Counted from the first letter of the stretch, positions 18,737-27,872 are shown. The stretch: 64,000 nt of DNA from Agarivorans gilvus (GCF_001420915.1 NZ_CP013021.1:3444501-3508500); one strand, 5' to 3'. Made by a program: numbers and translations. Notes: a model not told the origin generated them from the sequence alone.

Positions 18737-20086
18737 ATGCATATTCATATTTTAGGTATTTGTGGCACCTTTATGGGCGGCTTGGCGATGTTAGCCAAGG
18801 AGTCGGGCATGCGAGTCACCGGCAGTGATTTAAATGTTTATCCGCCAATGAGCACCCAGCTCGAGTCTTTAGGTATTGAACTAATCCAAGGTTATGACCC
18901 TTCTCAATTGCAACCGGCTCCTGATTTAGTGGTGGTGGGCAATGCTATGAGTCGCGGGAATCCCTGTGTTGAATATGTTTTAGATAAGGGGCTGAAATAC
19001 TGTTCTGGGCCGGAATGGTTGAAGAATTACATATTGGCCGAGCGCTGGGTTCTAGCGGTTGCTGGTACTCATGGTAAAACCACTACCGCCAGCATGTTGG
19101 CTTGGATTTTAGAAGATAACGGAATGCAACCGGGCTATTTAATTGGTGGGGTTCCGCGTAATTTTACTGGTTCAGCTCGCTTAGGTGCTAGCCCATTTTT
19201 TGTGGTGGAAGCCGATGAGTATGACAGTGCTTTTTTTGATAAGCGCTCAAAGTTTGTACATTATCAACCGCGAACCTTAGTGATCAACAACCTAGAGTTT
19301 GATCATGCCGATATCTTCGATAACTTAGCCGCGATAGAAAAGCAGTTTCATCATTTACTGCGTATCGTTCCCAGCACTGGCCGCGTGATTACACCTAGCG
19401 ATAATTCAGCCATTCAGCAGGTGCTTAATCTAGGCTGTTGGTCGGAACTAGAGCAAACTGGAGAGGGCAAGAATTGGCAATGGCAGGCCCTAGCAAGTGA
19501 CTTTAGTTGTTTGAAAATTCTATTAGATGGGGCTGAGCAGGGCGTCTTAAATTGGTCGTTAATCGGCCAACATAATGCCGAAAATGCGCTAATGGCGATT
19601 GCTGCTGCTAGGCATGTGGGGGTATTACCCAGCTTGGCAATAAGTAGTCTAGAGAAATTTAAGCCACCCAAACGGCGTTTGGAACTATTGGCAGAGCGTG
19701 GCGGAATAAGGCTGTTTGATGATTTTGCTCATCATCCAAGTGCTATTCGTAGCACCCTCGCTGGGCTACGTGCTCAAGTGGGTTCAAAGCGCATTATTGC
19801 CATTTTGGAGGCGCGCTCTAATACTATGAAGATGGGCGTGCACCAGCAGAATTTAGCCGAAAGTCTTCAACAAGCGGATAGCGTATTGCTCTATCAGCCC
19901 GATCCCAAGAATCAGTACATAGCCAATACTGCGGCACAACTCGCCCAAGCTCAAGTGCTGAGCAATATCGATGAGATAGTTCAAGTGGTGGCGAACACGA
20001 TGAGCGATGGCGATCAAATCTTAGTGATGAGCAATGGCGGATTTGAAGGAATACACGCTAAATTAAAGGCTTTGCTTCAGTCTTAA
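18737..20086 (+). CDS. mpl: UDP-N-acetylmuramate:L-Ala-gamma-D-Glu-meso-DAP ligase
   Basis: Peptidoglycan recycling ligase that attaches the recovered tripeptide to UDP-MurNAc. It is a Mur ligase with N-terminal MHIHILGICGTFMGGLAML, ATP loop AGTHGKTTTASML (about 113-125), and the DDFAHHPSAI signature of the C-terminal domain. The chosen ATG gives 449 residues, close to the 457 of E. coli; a longer frame from 18659 adds 26 residues without similarity. It converges with the luxR-type gene; the hairpin between them is a terminator for the latter. Confidence 0.95.
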   Translation: MHIHILGICGTFMGGLAMLAKESGMRVTGSDLNVYPPMSTQLESLGIELIQGYDPSQLQPAPDLVVVGNAMSRGNPCVEYVLDKGLKYCSGPEWLKNYILAERWVLAVAGTHGKTTTASMLAWILEDNGMQPGYLIGGVPRNFTGSARLGASPFFVVEADEYDSAFFDKRSKFVHYQPRTLVINNLEFDHADIFDNLAAIEKQFHHLLRIVPSTGRVITPSDNSAIQQVLNLGCWSELEQTGEGKNWQWQALASDFSCLKILLDGAEQGVLNWSLIGQHNAENALMAIAAARHVGVLPSLAISSLEKFKPPKRRLELLAERGGIRLFDDFAHHPSAIRSTLAGLRAQVGSKRIIAILEARSNTMKMGVHQQNLAESLQQADSVLLYQPDPKNQYIANTAAQLAQAQVLSNIDEIVQVVANTMSDGDQILVMSNGGFEGIHAKLKALLQS

Positions 20087-20099
20087 CTAGGTGTGCCTA

Positions 20100-20123
20100 T
20101 AAAAAAGGGCCCCCAAGGGCCCT
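20100..20123 (-). terminator. Intrinsic terminator of the luxR/hapR-type gene
   Basis: AGGGCCC / GGGCCCT stem with a four-base loop. Read leftward it ends in six T (plus-strand A at 20100-20105), so it terminates the regulator gene; it has no T-tract in the mpl direction. Confidence 0.85.
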
Positions 20124-20132
20124 ACTTATTGC

Positions 20133-20750
20133 TTACTGACCGGGTGGTCGTAACAGCGATAGTACGAAGTCATTCAAGAAATCTACCACCTCTTGACGCT
20201 CTGGGCTGTCAGGTCGATTAATCATTTGTACCGCTAGGTACAAACCGGCGTTAATCGCTTGAGCTGCTTGCAGAGCATTAAGTGCGCTGGTGATTTCGTT
20301 GTTGTCGAATCCAGCTTGAATGCTGTCGCCAATTTGCTGGTTAATTTTAGCCATCACCGCACTAAAACGTGGCCATACGTCTTCGCGAACCGAAGAGCTC
20401 CACTCTAACCAGATGTGAATCACATCAGAATTACTGTAAGCCAATTCAACCAAGCCAGATAAATGCTGCTGTACAGCAGTTAGCGCATTCTCATCGCTAG
20501 GATAGGTTTGTGCAACCAAGCCCAACATGGTTTGCTCAACTTCTGATAGAACGGCATCGACAAGGTCTTCGCGGGTATTGAAGTAGTTAAACACTGTGGC
20601 CACAGAGACATTTGCCAATTCGGCGATTTCGGCGTGACCAGCACGACCAATACCTCGACGGGCAAAAATTTCAATGGCACATTGCATAAGTTGTTTACGG
20701 CGGACTTCCGGCGACAGCCGAGTACGGCGCCTTAGAGTGCTAGTTTGCAT
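20133..20750 (-). CDS. LuxR/HapR/OpaR-family quorum-sensing master regulator (TetR type)
   Basis: A 205-residue TetR-fold DNA-binding protein. The N-terminal helix-turn-helix region (about 10-60) has RTRLSPEVRRKQLM, FARRGIGRAGHAEIAELA and VSVATVFNYFNTREDLVD, near-diagnostic of the Vibrio LuxR/HapR/SmcR group. The ligand domain is more divergent but keeps the IWLEWSSSVREDVWP segment. Divergent from hpt, the same neighbourhood as hapR in Vibrio. Members control hundreds of genes at high density, including biofilm, protease and motility genes, and usually regulate themselves; a candidate self-binding site lies upstream. No clear Qrr-pairing sequence was recognised in the leader. Confidence 0.9.
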   Translation of the reverse strand: MQTSTLRRRTRLSPEVRRKQLMQCAIEIFARRGIGRAGHAEIAELANVSVATVFNYFNTREDLVDAVLSEVEQTMLGLVAQTYPSDENALTAVQQHLSGLVELAYSNSDVIHIWLEWSSSVREDVWPRFSAVMAKINQQIGDSIQAGFDNNEITSALNALQAAQAINAGLYLAVQMINRPDSPERQEVVDFLNDFVLSLLRPPGQ

Positions 20751-20910
20751 AGTTTTTGTTCTCGCGTTTGTTATTCATTTTTTTTATGAGGTATTTCTTG
20801 TTTACCATTTTGGACAAAAATCATCTAAAATGTGCCGCTCAGTTTAAGAGAGCCGCTAAAATTTGAATACCTTCGACTAAATCATAGTGTATTTATAAGC
20901 TAATTAATAG

Positions 20911-20930
20911 TTATTGATATAAGTAACTAC
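20911..20930. promoter_or_regulatory. Candidate LuxR/HapR-type operator in the luxR-hpt intergenic region
   Basis: TTATTGATATAAGTAA contains a full TTATTGAT half-site of the LuxR-family operator (an imperfect palindrome of TTATTGAT and ATCAATAA); the second half is degenerate. It is about 160 bases upstream of the regulator start in a 287-base AT-rich spacer that must hold both divergent promoters. Matched by eye only. Confidence 0.4.
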
Positions 20931-21037
20931 AGGTTTAGTTGTTAATTTTTTGATATTTATTGTGTTTTTTTTATTCTGCTTATATTCGTGTTAGATAAGT
21001 TTTTGCTGAGTACTCAGCCAGTCAATAGGTTCGTATT

Positions 21038-21568
21038 ATGAAACATCGCGTAGAAGAAATGATCAGTGAGCAGGAGATAGCTCAACGTGTCGAAGCAATA
21101 GGGAAAGAAATCAACTCTAAATTCTCCTCTGACCGTAAACTGGTGCTCATCGGCCTATTACGCGGTTCATGTATCTTTTTGTCTGATTTAGCTCGCCAGA
21201 TCGACCGTAAACTCACTTTAGATTTTATGACGGTATCGAGCTACGGTAGTAGCATGGTGAGTACCCGCGACGTTCGTGTATTAAAAGATTTGGATGATGA
21301 TATCAAAGACTGCGATGTGATCATCGTGGAAGACATTATTGATACCGGCAATACCCTGAGCAAGGTGCGTGACATGCTGGCATTGCGTGAACCACACAGC
21401 GTGAGTATCTGTACTTTACTCGATAAACCTTCGCGACGCGAGGTTGATGTGCCAGTCGATTGGGTGGGTTTTACCATCCCCGATGAATTTGTTATTGGTT
21501 ACGGGCTTGATTTTGACCAATACTATCGCAATCTACCTTACGTAGGGAAAGTGATACCGTTAGACTAA
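21038..21568 (+). CDS. hpt: Hypoxanthine phosphoribosyltransferase
   Basis: Salvages hypoxanthine (and guanine) to nucleotides with PRPP. The 176-residue length fits the family (178 in E. coli). The PRPP-binding motif [14 protein letters not shown] (about 94-107) and the flexible loop SSYGSSM are present, and the C-terminus RNLPYVGKV is typical. Divergent from the luxR-type gene and followed by its own intrinsic terminator. Confidence 0.96.
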   Translation: MKHRVEEMISEQEIAQRVEAIGKEINSKFSSDRKLVLIGLLRGSCIFLSDLARQIDRKLTLDFMTVSSYGSSMVSTRDVRVLKDLDDDIKDCDVIIVEDIIDTGNTLSKVRDMLALREPHSVSICTLLDKPSRREVDVPVDWVGFTIPDEFVIGYGLDFDQYYRNLPYVGKVIPLD

Positions 21569-21580
21569 CGGTTCTTCATC

Positions 21581-21603
21581 AGGCCCTAAGGGGCCTTTTT
21601 TTT
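21581..21603 (+). terminator. Intrinsic terminator after hpt
   Basis: AGGCCC / GGGCCT stem, four-base loop, then a run of eight T. It separates hpt from the yadGH operon. Confidence 0.9.
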
Positions 21604-21626
21604 ATTCTTCAATTTAAGTTGGCATT

Positions 21627-22544
21627 ATGCAGGCGTTAGCAATTCAGGGTTTGAAAAAGACTTACCCCGGCGGGGTGCAGGCGGTCAAAGGTTTTGACTT
21701 GGTAGTTGAGCAAGGTGATTTTTTTGCTCTGCTTGGGCCTAATGGTGCAGGCAAGTCGACTTCTATCGGGGTGATCACTTCGTTAGTCAATAAGTCCGCT
21801 GGAACGGTGAAAATCTTTGGCCACGATATCGATACTGAGCTAGAAGAGGCCAAGTCTTATGTTGGCTTGGTTCCTCAAGAGTTTAATTTCAACCAGTTTG
21901 AAACAGTGCTGCAAATTGTTGTCAATCAGGCGGGCTACTATGGTGTGCCGCGCTCACTGGCAATTCAGCGAGCCGAGAAATATTTATCTCAACTCGATCT
22001 TTGGGAAAAACGTAATGCACGGGCACGCGAGCTGTCGGGTGGCATGAAGCGTCGGCTGATGCTCGCGCGAGCACTAATGCATGAACCCAAGCTGTTGATT
22101 TTGGATGAACCTACCGCCGGTGTTGATATTGAACTGCGCCGTTCAATGTGGTTGTTTCTTAAACAGTTAAATGCTCAGGGCATTACCATCATTCTTACCA
22201 CTCACTATCTGGAAGAAGCGGAAATGCTATGTCGCAATATTGGCATCATCGACAAGGGTGAGTTGGTCGAACATACCTCGATGAAGCGCCTACTATCGAA
22301 GCTTAACCTAGAGACTTTTATTTTCGATATCGAACAATTGCCGGCTAATTTCGCTTTGGCGGGCTTTGAAAGTCGCCGGGTTGATGAGCATACGCTAGAA
22401 GTGGACGTAGAAAAAAGCCAAGGTTTAAATGCTGTTTTTCGCGCTTTAGATGAAGCGGGTATCGAGGTGCAAAGTATGCGCAATAAGGCCAATCGCTTAG
22501 AAGAGTTGTTTGTGAGTTTAGTGGCGCAAGGGAGACAAGCATGA
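21627..22544 (+). CDS. yadG: ABC transporter ATP-binding protein YadG
   Basis: ATPase subunit of an ABC-2-type exporter. The 305 residues show Walker A GPNGAGKST (about 38-46), signature LSGGMKRR, Walker B LLILDEPT and the switch His in LTTHYLEE. The YadG C-terminal extension ends in RLEELFVSLVAQ. The gene order hpt - yadG - yadH matches E. coli (which has can in between). The stop overlaps the permease start (ATGA). The substrate of YadGH is not established. Confidence 0.93.
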   Translation: MQALAIQGLKKTYPGGVQAVKGFDLVVEQGDFFALLGPNGAGKSTSIGVITSLVNKSAGTVKIFGHDIDTELEEAKSYVGLVPQEFNFNQFETVLQIVVNQAGYYGVPRSLAIQRAEKYLSQLDLWEKRNARARELSGGMKRRLMLARALMHEPKLLILDEPTAGVDIELRRSMWLFLKQLNAQGITIILTTHYLEEAEMLCRNIGIIDKGELVEHTSMKRLLSKLNLETFIFDIEQLPANFALAGFESRRVDEHTLEVDVEKSQGLNAVFRALDEAGIEVQSMRNKANRLEELFVSLVAQGRQA

Positions 22545-23313
22545 AGTTCGCTTTATACGGCACCGCGTTAAAAAGTATTCTAACTAAAGAAATCATTCGC
22601 TTTGGACGTATCTGGGTGCAAACCTTAGTGCCGCCTGCCATTACCATGAGTTTGTACTTTGTGATTTTTGGTAATCTAATTGGCTCGAGAATCGGTCAGA
22701 TGGGTGGTTATAGTTACATGGAGTTCATCGTTCCGGGTTTGATTATGATGTCTATCATTACTAACTCGTACTCCAATGTGGCCTCGTCGTTTTACAGTTG
22801 TAAGTTTCAGCGCAACATTGAAGAATTATTGGTGGCGCCAGTACCCAATTACATCATTATTTGGGGCTTTGTGGGGGCGGTGTCGCTCGAGGTTTGTGTG
22901 TAGGCAGTATTGTTACTGCGGTATCACTGTTTTTTGTGCCACTGCAGCTGCATAGTGTGAGCGCCATTGTGCTTACGGTGATATTAACCTCGGTACTGTT
23001 TGCCCTAGGTGGTCTAATTAACGCCATTTATGCGAATAGTTTCGATGATATCAGTATTATTCCCACCTTTATTCTTACGCCCCTAACCTATTTGGGCGGG
23101 GTATTTTATTCGATCAGTTTGCTGCCTGGTTTTTGGCAAGGCGTGTCACAGATCAACCCAATCGTTTATATGGTGAATGCTTTTCGCTTTGGCTTTTTGG
23201 GGATCACCGACGTCTCTTTGTGGCTGTCTTTTAGCATGATTATTGGTTCCATTGTGGTGTTGTATACTTGGGCCTATATATTGATTAAACGTGGTTACGG
23301 ATTAAGAGCATAA
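22541..23313 (+). pseudogene. yadH: ABC-2 type permease YadH, apparent frameshift at a G5 run
   Basis: Membrane partner of YadG. The first frame (22541-22903) reads normally through VAPVPNYIIIWGFVG, then diverges and stops. The second frame resumes with GGGVARGLCVGSIV and runs to 23313 with four more membrane helices. The junction is a run of five G at 22873-22877; six would give GFVGGGVARGLC, restoring a ~257-residue permease like E. coli YadH. Because both halves are well conserved and the start and stop remain coupled to neighbours (ATGA and TAATG overlaps), a miscalled base or very recent mutation is more likely than old decay. Confidence 0.88.
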
Positions 23314-23978
23314 TGCAAGGTAACTCTCGTAGTGTTAGCTCCAATCAAGAGGGGCTGCATGAAAACTTAGATAAGGTGGTATTACGCCATCTAGAGCAGC
23401 CCTTTCTAAAGCCTTATCAGCAGCATACGCTAGACGCGTTCTTGAAACTTGAAAAGCAAGTGGAGGCGGCTAATCGTCCGTTGATATTTGATTCTTGTTG
23501 TGGAACCGGCCTTAGCACTGCTGCTTTGGCGCAATTGCATCCCGATGCCTTGGTGGTGGGCATGGATAAGTCGGCCCATCGTTTAACCAAACATCAGGCG
23601 CACTTTGACCAGTTAGGGCAAAACTACCTGTTGCTGCAAGTTGACTTAAATGACTTTTGGCGCTTGGCCGTTGAAGCTGGCTGGCAGCTTAGTCATCACT
23701 ATATTCTTTATCCAAACCCCTGGCCAAAGTCACGTCATTTACAGCGTCGTTGGCATGGTAGTGCGGTATTCCCCTTCATCCTTAAACTGGGGGGCCAGTT
23801 AGAGTTGCGTAGCAATTGGAAAACTTATTTAGAAGAGTTTCAAGTTGCTTTGCAGCTAGCGGGCTTTCAAAGTCAGCTAAATGCTTACCAAACCGAGCAG
23901 CCTATTACGGCCTTTGAGCGCAAATATCAAAACAGTGCGCAAGCCTTGTGGCAATTACGCAGTCAGCTTAGTGCTTAG
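23313..23978 (+). CDS. TrmB-like SAM-dependent methyltransferase (COG0220 paralogue)
   Basis: A 221-residue Rossmann-type methyltransferase. The SAM-binding loop is FDSCCGTGLSTAALA (about 59-73), and the PNPWPKSRH motif resembles the catalytic (Y)PDPWPKxxH of tRNA guanine-46 N7-methyltransferases. The glycine-rich loop (SCCGTG instead of the usual E-GxGxG) and the C-terminus differ from true TrmB, so this is probably a paralogue with another or unknown RNA substrate. It starts at TAATG overlapping yadH, making it the third gene of the yadGH operon; the association is not seen in E. coli. Confidence 0.8.
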   Translation: MQGNSRSVSSNQEGLHENLDKVVLRHLEQPFLKPYQQHTLDAFLKLEKQVEAANRPLIFDSCCGTGLSTAALAQLHPDALVVGMDKSAHRLTKHQAHFDQLGQNYLLLQVDLNDFWRLAVEAGWQLSHHYILYPNPWPKSRHLQRRWHGSAVFPFILKLGGQLELRSNWKTYLEEFQVALQLAGFQSQLNAYQTEQPITAFERKYQNSAQALWQLRSQLSA

Positions 23979-24804
23979 CGTTTTGTTGCGCCTCTAAATG
24001 GGCGATGCCGGCATCAAATAGCTGGTAGAGCCCTTCTAATACCTTAGTGGCCTGTTGAAAATACTCATTTACCGGAATTGTTGGCTGGGGTTTGTTAATT
24101 AGCTCTTGCTCTATGGTGATTAATAGCTCTTCAAGCAAACCTTGGTAAGTGGGTTTTTCAGGAATGAAACTGTGGGCAAAATGATTCAGCGATTGGGCAT
24201 CTATTTGACCAATTTTGTTATGTAAAAAGGCTAAGCGTATGCGCTCCACACTGGTGCTTTGTTGCGCAGCGGCTAAGCCACTACCTAAGGCGCGCACTTG
24301 GCCAATGGACTCGGCAGTTTCCAGTAATTCATACCATAAAAAATCAATATTCTTATACTGTTTGCTGAGTGACGATAGGCTGTAGTACTCGGCCAGATCC
24401 TGAGACAAAAACAGTAAGTTCTTAATCATTAGGCTGTGCTGAGCAATGTTGTTTTCCAAGTTGTTGTCTTTCCAACTGTGTTGCAGCTTTGCCCAGTGCT
24501 GAACGAAGCTATCCCAGCGCGATTGAGCACTAACAAAGGCCTCGTTTTCTAGCTCTAGACTGTAGCTTTTAATATCTTGCTGTTGCTGCTGCAGTGCTGG
24601 GGCTTGTTGCTTATCACCGTTGAGCATGGCTGAGCTAAGCCCGCGGTGCTTTTGCAAGGATACAATCAGATTTTTCAGTTGTTTTAAGGTGTTTAAGCCG
24701 GCATAACGCTGTTTCAGGCGGTGGCGACCTAGAGTCCAAGACAGCAAGCTTGATAAAACAATCAGGCTGAGCACACCAGCAGAGATAAGCAAAATGGTAT
24801 TCAT
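23968..24804 (-). CDS. Membrane-anchored helical protein with nitrate/nitrite-sensing-like (NIT) region
   Basis: A 278-residue protein with one N-terminal membrane helix (about 3-23) and a long all-alpha domain. The stretch LIVSLQKHRGLSSAMLNGD (about 46-64) fits the Lxx-LQxERG-hallmark of NIT-like sensor domains; a second helix pair contains QHSLMIKNLLFLSQDL. The C-terminus (about 235-278) is a further helix. There is no output domain. It is the last gene of a three-gene leftward operon, one base after the chemoreceptor gene, so it probably supplies sensing or modulation for that receptor. Nitrate binding is not shown; the fold is the only clue. Its 3' end overlaps the convergent methyltransferase gene by 11 bases. 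Confidence 0.7.
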   Translation of the reverse strand: MNTILLISAGVLSLIVLSSLLSWTLGRHRLKQRYAGLNTLKQLKNLIVSLQKHRGLSSAMLNGDKQQAPALQQQQQDIKSYSLELENEAFVSAQSRWDSFVQHWAKLQHSWKDNNLENNIAQHSLMIKNLLFLSQDLAEYYSLSSLSKQYKNIDFLWYELLETAESIGQVRALGSGLAAAQQSTSVERIRLAFLHNKIGQIDAQSLNHFAHSFIPEKPTYQGLLEELLITIEQELINKPQPTIPVNEYFQQATKVLEGLYQLFDAGIAHLEAQQNAKH

Positions 24805-24805
24805 T

Positions 24806-25903
24806 TTAAGCTCCTTGTTGGCTTAACACGTTGAGATGTTTAGCAATGTAGGCACTTTGTTCGGCGCTGTTGGTATTGTTACGAGCTGCGTCAGCGACTT
24901 GGTTAATATGCTGCGATAGTTCTATCGTGGCGGCGTGTTGCTGTTCACTGTTACTGGCGATAATCTCCGTTTGTACTTGTAACTCTTGGTTTTTAGCATA
25001 AATCTTGGTTAACTGTTGGCGCGAGTGTTCTACCTTGTGCTGAATGGCCTCGGCTTGTGAGCTTAGCTCGGTAATATCGGCTAACACCTCATCAATATTA
25101 CTCATGATGTCTTGCATGCTTTGGCTGATTTGATTGGCTGAGTCGCGGCTGCGCATTGCCAATGCTTTGACTTCATCGGCAACAATGGCAAAGCCCCGAC
25201 CATGCTCTCCGGCACGTGCAGCCTCTATTGAGGCATTCAAGGCAAGAAGGTTAGTTTGTTCAGCAATCGCTTCAATGGCCTTAGAAATATTACTAACCGC
25301 ATGGGATTTCTGATGCAGTTGGGTAACTCGATTAAGGCTTTGTTCACCCTGAACCACCATTTTTTCGCTATTTTGTTGGGCATCCATTGCCGCTTCTTGG
25401 CCTAGTTCCGAAAAGCGCCTCGCTTCGAAGCTGCTTTCTGCTACTCGTTTTACCTGCTCTGCCACATCCTTAATACTCTCACTCATTTCGACAATGGCAC
25501 TGGCCGATGCTTGGCTGCTATCGGCTTGTTGTATTGCGCTTGAAGCCACTAATTGAGCCTGTTGGCTTAGCTCTTTAGAACAGTGGTTAATTTCATTGAG
25601 CGCGTCTTGTTGCAGGGCCACTTGCCTAGCTTGTTCGGTCACTTGCTCTAATTGTTGCTGGCGAAGATCTTGAAATAAGTAACTGGCTAGGCCTTTTTCA
25701 TGCAACTGATTGGGCTGATTGACCTGCTTAATCAATAGCTGAAGAATACTTTGGTTAGCGAGAGCGAGAATAATACTTAAGCCAATCAATAACAGACTGC
25801 TCAGATGGGCTTGGGGATAACTGTTTACAATGCTTAAAGCAATTAAAATGATATAGCCCAGCAGCAAGCTGTAAAAAATAGTGGCAGCGCTTCGCATCTG
25901 CAC
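24806..25903 (-). CDS. Methyl-accepting chemotaxis protein lacking a periplasmic sensor domain
   Basis: A 365-residue chemoreceptor. Two membrane helices (about 8-28 and 34-58) are joined by only a few residues, so almost nothing is exposed to the periplasm. After a short linker comes a coiled-coil signalling domain with the conserved hairpin tip [20 protein letters not shown] and [15 protein letters not shown]. No HAMP, PAS or C-terminal CheR-binding pentapeptide is evident. Signals must come from the membrane, the cytoplasm, or partner proteins; the two flanking genes encode candidates. Middle gene of the operon, 18 bases after the upstream gene. Confidence 0.9.
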   Translation of the reverse strand: MQMRSAATIFYSLLLGYIILIALSIVNSYPQAHLSSLLLIGLSIILALANQSILQLLIKQVNQPNQLHEKGLASYLFQDLRQQQLEQVTEQARQVALQQDALNEINHCSKELSQQAQLVASSAIQQADSSQASASAIVEMSESIKDVAEQVKRVAESSFEARRFSELGQEAAMDAQQNSEKMVVQGEQSLNRVTQLHQKSHAVSNISKAIEAIAEQTNLLALNASIEAARAGEHGRGFAIVADEVKALAMRSRDSANQISQSMQDIMSNIDEVLADITELSSQAEAIQHKVEHSRQQLTKIYAKNQELQVQTEIIASNSEQQHAATIELSQHINQVADAARNNTNSAEQSAYIAKHLNVLSQQGA

Positions 25904-25921
25904 TCCTTGGTAAAGTTAGTC

Positions 25922-26377
25922 TTAGTGCTTATTGAGTAATAAAGCAAAGACCGTACCCTTTGGCGATGTTGGGGTAAAAGAACGTTGCGCTAGCAGTTCG
26001 CCCAAGACAATGATTTTCTGGTGGTGGAGACGAGTTTCATTGAACTCTTGGCTGTGATTTAGGTTTTGCCAATGTTGAATTAAAGCCTCTAATTGAGCAC
26101 AAACGCGGTAATTTTGCTGAGTTTGCAGTTTTAGAATAATGTCATCAACTTGCTCTTTGGCGCGGTCCAGTAAAGTGGGGGGAAAGAATGGATCGCTGAG
26201 GTATTGAACCTGAAGACGCCAATGCTGGCGGATCGCTTTATTCAGTGCTTCAAAGAGTCGCTTTCGAGCTAAAAACTGTCGTTTATCGGCCCGGTTCTGG
26301 GCCGACAGCTGAAAGGCAATGAGGACTAAAAGCAATATCAACAAGCTGCCCAATATTAGGCTCATATTTAGCACCAA
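25922..26377 (-). CDS. Small membrane-anchored helical protein of the chemosensory operon
   Basis: A 151-residue protein of no recognised family: an N-terminal membrane helix (about 4-24), then an all-helical region. Its segment LEALIQHWQNLNHS...HHQKIIVLGELL resembles the second part of the NIT-like domain of the third gene (HWAKLQHSW...HSLMIKNLLFLSQ), suggesting a half-length relative. First gene of the three-gene operon, followed by the receptor. Start could also be the ATG at residue 5 (MSLILG). The 239-base region upstream must hold the promoter. Confidence 0.65.
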   Translation of the reverse strand: MVLNMSLILGSLLILLLVLIAFQLSAQNRADKRQFLARKRLFEALNKAIRQHWRLQVQYLSDPFFPPTLLDRAKEQVDDIILKLQTQQNYRVCAQLEALIQHWQNLNHSQEFNETRLHHQKIIVLGELLAQRSFTPTSPKGTVFALLLNKH

Positions 26378-26562
26378 GGTTCTCCTGCGCGATTAACTTT
26401 GTTCTACTGGTATTACAGCAAAAAACAAACCAAGCGTTTGTCCAGTGGCGGTGGTAACGGTGTTTGTATCTATATTTGTGAGATAAGTTGGTGAAATATC
26501 TGTTTTTATCGATCCCTGCTTTAATCTTTCAGGGTTTTATCAGGCAGTCTTAGCTGAGGAAT

Positions 26563-26595
26563 TAGCGGGCGCGCACGTAACTGGTGCGCCCGCTA
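26563..26595 (-). terminator. GC-rich hairpin downstream of panD
   Basis: TAGCGGGCGC... / GTGCGCCCGCTA, about 12 paired bases with a two-base bulge and seven-base loop, 22 bases past the panD stop. There is no T-tract, so termination may be Rho-assisted or the hairpin may protect the panBCD mRNA end. Confidence 0.5.
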
Positions 26596-26616
26596 TGGGC
26601 TTGCTCTATTTTGGTG

Positions 26617-26997
26617 CTAGGCCAATTGCACCGGAATATCTTTACTGGTTCTTACAATGTCATTGTTTTCATTAAGATAAACTAAAGATGGCTTATGACT
26701 TTTTGCCTGTTCGTTATCCATGGCAACATAAGCACAGATAATTACTCGGTCGCCTACTGCTGCACGCCGCGCCGCAGCACCGTTAACTGAGATGATTTTT
26801 GAGCCACGCTCTCCAGAAATCGCATAAGTTGAGAAACGTTCACCATTCTCAATGTTATATATATCGATTTTCTCATACTCGAGAATACCTGCTTGATCCA
26901 AAATATCTTGGTCAATAGCGCAAGAGCCTTCGTAATTGAGTTCGGCGTGGGTAACACGAGCCTGATGAAGCTTGCCTTTTAGCATGGTGGTTTGCAT
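26617..26997 (-). CDS. panD: Aspartate 1-decarboxylase
   Basis: Makes beta-alanine from aspartate for pantothenate synthesis. The 126-residue proenzyme starts [20 protein letters not shown] and contains the self-cleavage Gly-Ser site in YEGSCAID (Ser25), which becomes the pyruvoyl cofactor. The active-site Lys9, Arg54-region ([10 protein letters not shown]) and NGAAAR motif are present. It is the last gene of panBCD, 26 bases after panC. Maturation in enterobacteria needs PanZ; none is in the window. Confidence 0.96.
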   Translation of the reverse strand: MQTTMLKGKLHQARVTHAELNYEGSCAIDQDILDQAGILEYEKIDIYNIENGERFSTYAISGERGSKIISVNGAAARRAAVGDRVIICAYVAMDNEQAKSHKPSLVYLNENNDIVRTSKDIPVQLA

Positions 26998-27023
26998 CGA
27001 GATCCTCTCTTTATAAAAATGAA

Positions 27024-27872
27024 CTAGTTAACGCTTACTACGCAGTTATCGATAAGCCTTACCTCACCTAAAAATGCGGCCATAAGAATCACTGCATGAC
27101 GAGATTGCGCAGATAATGGAGTTAAGCTAGCGGCATCAACCACGTCGATGCCGTCGCAAATAAAACCGTGTTGCTCTAATTGCTGCTTGGTCTGTTCCAC
27201 CAATTGCGTGATGTTATTAAGCTTTAGCTGTTCTGCCAGCTGGTGCATCTGTTGCGCCAATATAGGGGCCTTCTCACGTTGCTCTGGGCTTAAGCGGTTA
27301 TTGCGTGAACTCATGGCTAAGCCGTCAGTTTCTCTAACAGTGGCCAGCCCACGGATCTCTATTGGTAGCAATAGGTCTTTAGTCATCTTGCGGATTAGCG
27401 CCAACTGCTGGAAGTCTTTTTCGCCAAATACTGCCAGATCCGGCTGAACCAAGTTGAATAGCTTACAGACTACCGTGGCGACACCTTCAAAATGGCCGGG
27501 GCGTAATTCGCCTTCTAGTATGTCGGATAGTCCGGGGACCTTAACTTTGGTTTGTTCGGCTAAGCCGTTGGGATAGAGCACGGCGGCGCTGGGTACAAAG
27601 GCGAAGTCGGCACCGGCCTCGGTCAAGGCTTGTAAGTCTTGCTCTAGGGTACGCGGGTAAGAGTCTAGATCGCTGCTGTTATTAAATTGCAGAGGGTTGA
27701 CAAAAATCGATACCACCACACGGTCACAATGGCGCTGCGCCTCTTTAACTAGGGCAATATGCCCTTGATGCAAGTTGCCCATGGTTGGGACAAAGCCCAG
27801 TTTAAGGCCTTGTTGACGCACCGCCTTTAAGGCATCGCGTAATTGCTCTGGCTGCTCGAAAACATTAAGCAT
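27024..27872 (-). CDS. panC: Pantothenate synthetase
   Basis: Condenses pantoate and beta-alanine with ATP to pantothenate. A 282-residue protein with the nucleotide-binding signature [10 protein letters not shown] (about 29-38), [11 protein letters not shown] and the [18 protein letters not shown]-like loop, all as in E. coli PanC (283 residues). The start codon overlaps the panB stop, so translation is coupled. Confidence 0.96.
   Translation of the reverse strand: MLNVFEQPEQLRDALKAVRQQGLKLGFVPTMGNLHQGHIALVKEAQRHCDRVVVSIFVNPLQFNNSSDLDSYPRTLEQDLQALTEAGADFAFVPSAAVLYPNGLAEQTKVKVPGLSDILEGELRPGHFEGVATVVCKLFNLVQPDLAVFGEKDFQQLALIRKMTKDLLLPIEIRGLATVRETDGLAMSSRNNRLSPEQREKAPILAQQMHQLAEQLKLNNITQLVEQTKQQLEQHGFICDGIDVVDAASLTPLSAQSRHAVILMAAFLGEVRLIDNCVVSVN

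Noticed and set aside
20751..21037. Qrr-pairing site in the leader of the luxR-type gene
   Set aside because: I looked for the CAACGUCAGUUGG-like complement known from vibrios and did not find it; a divergent site cannot be excluded by eye.
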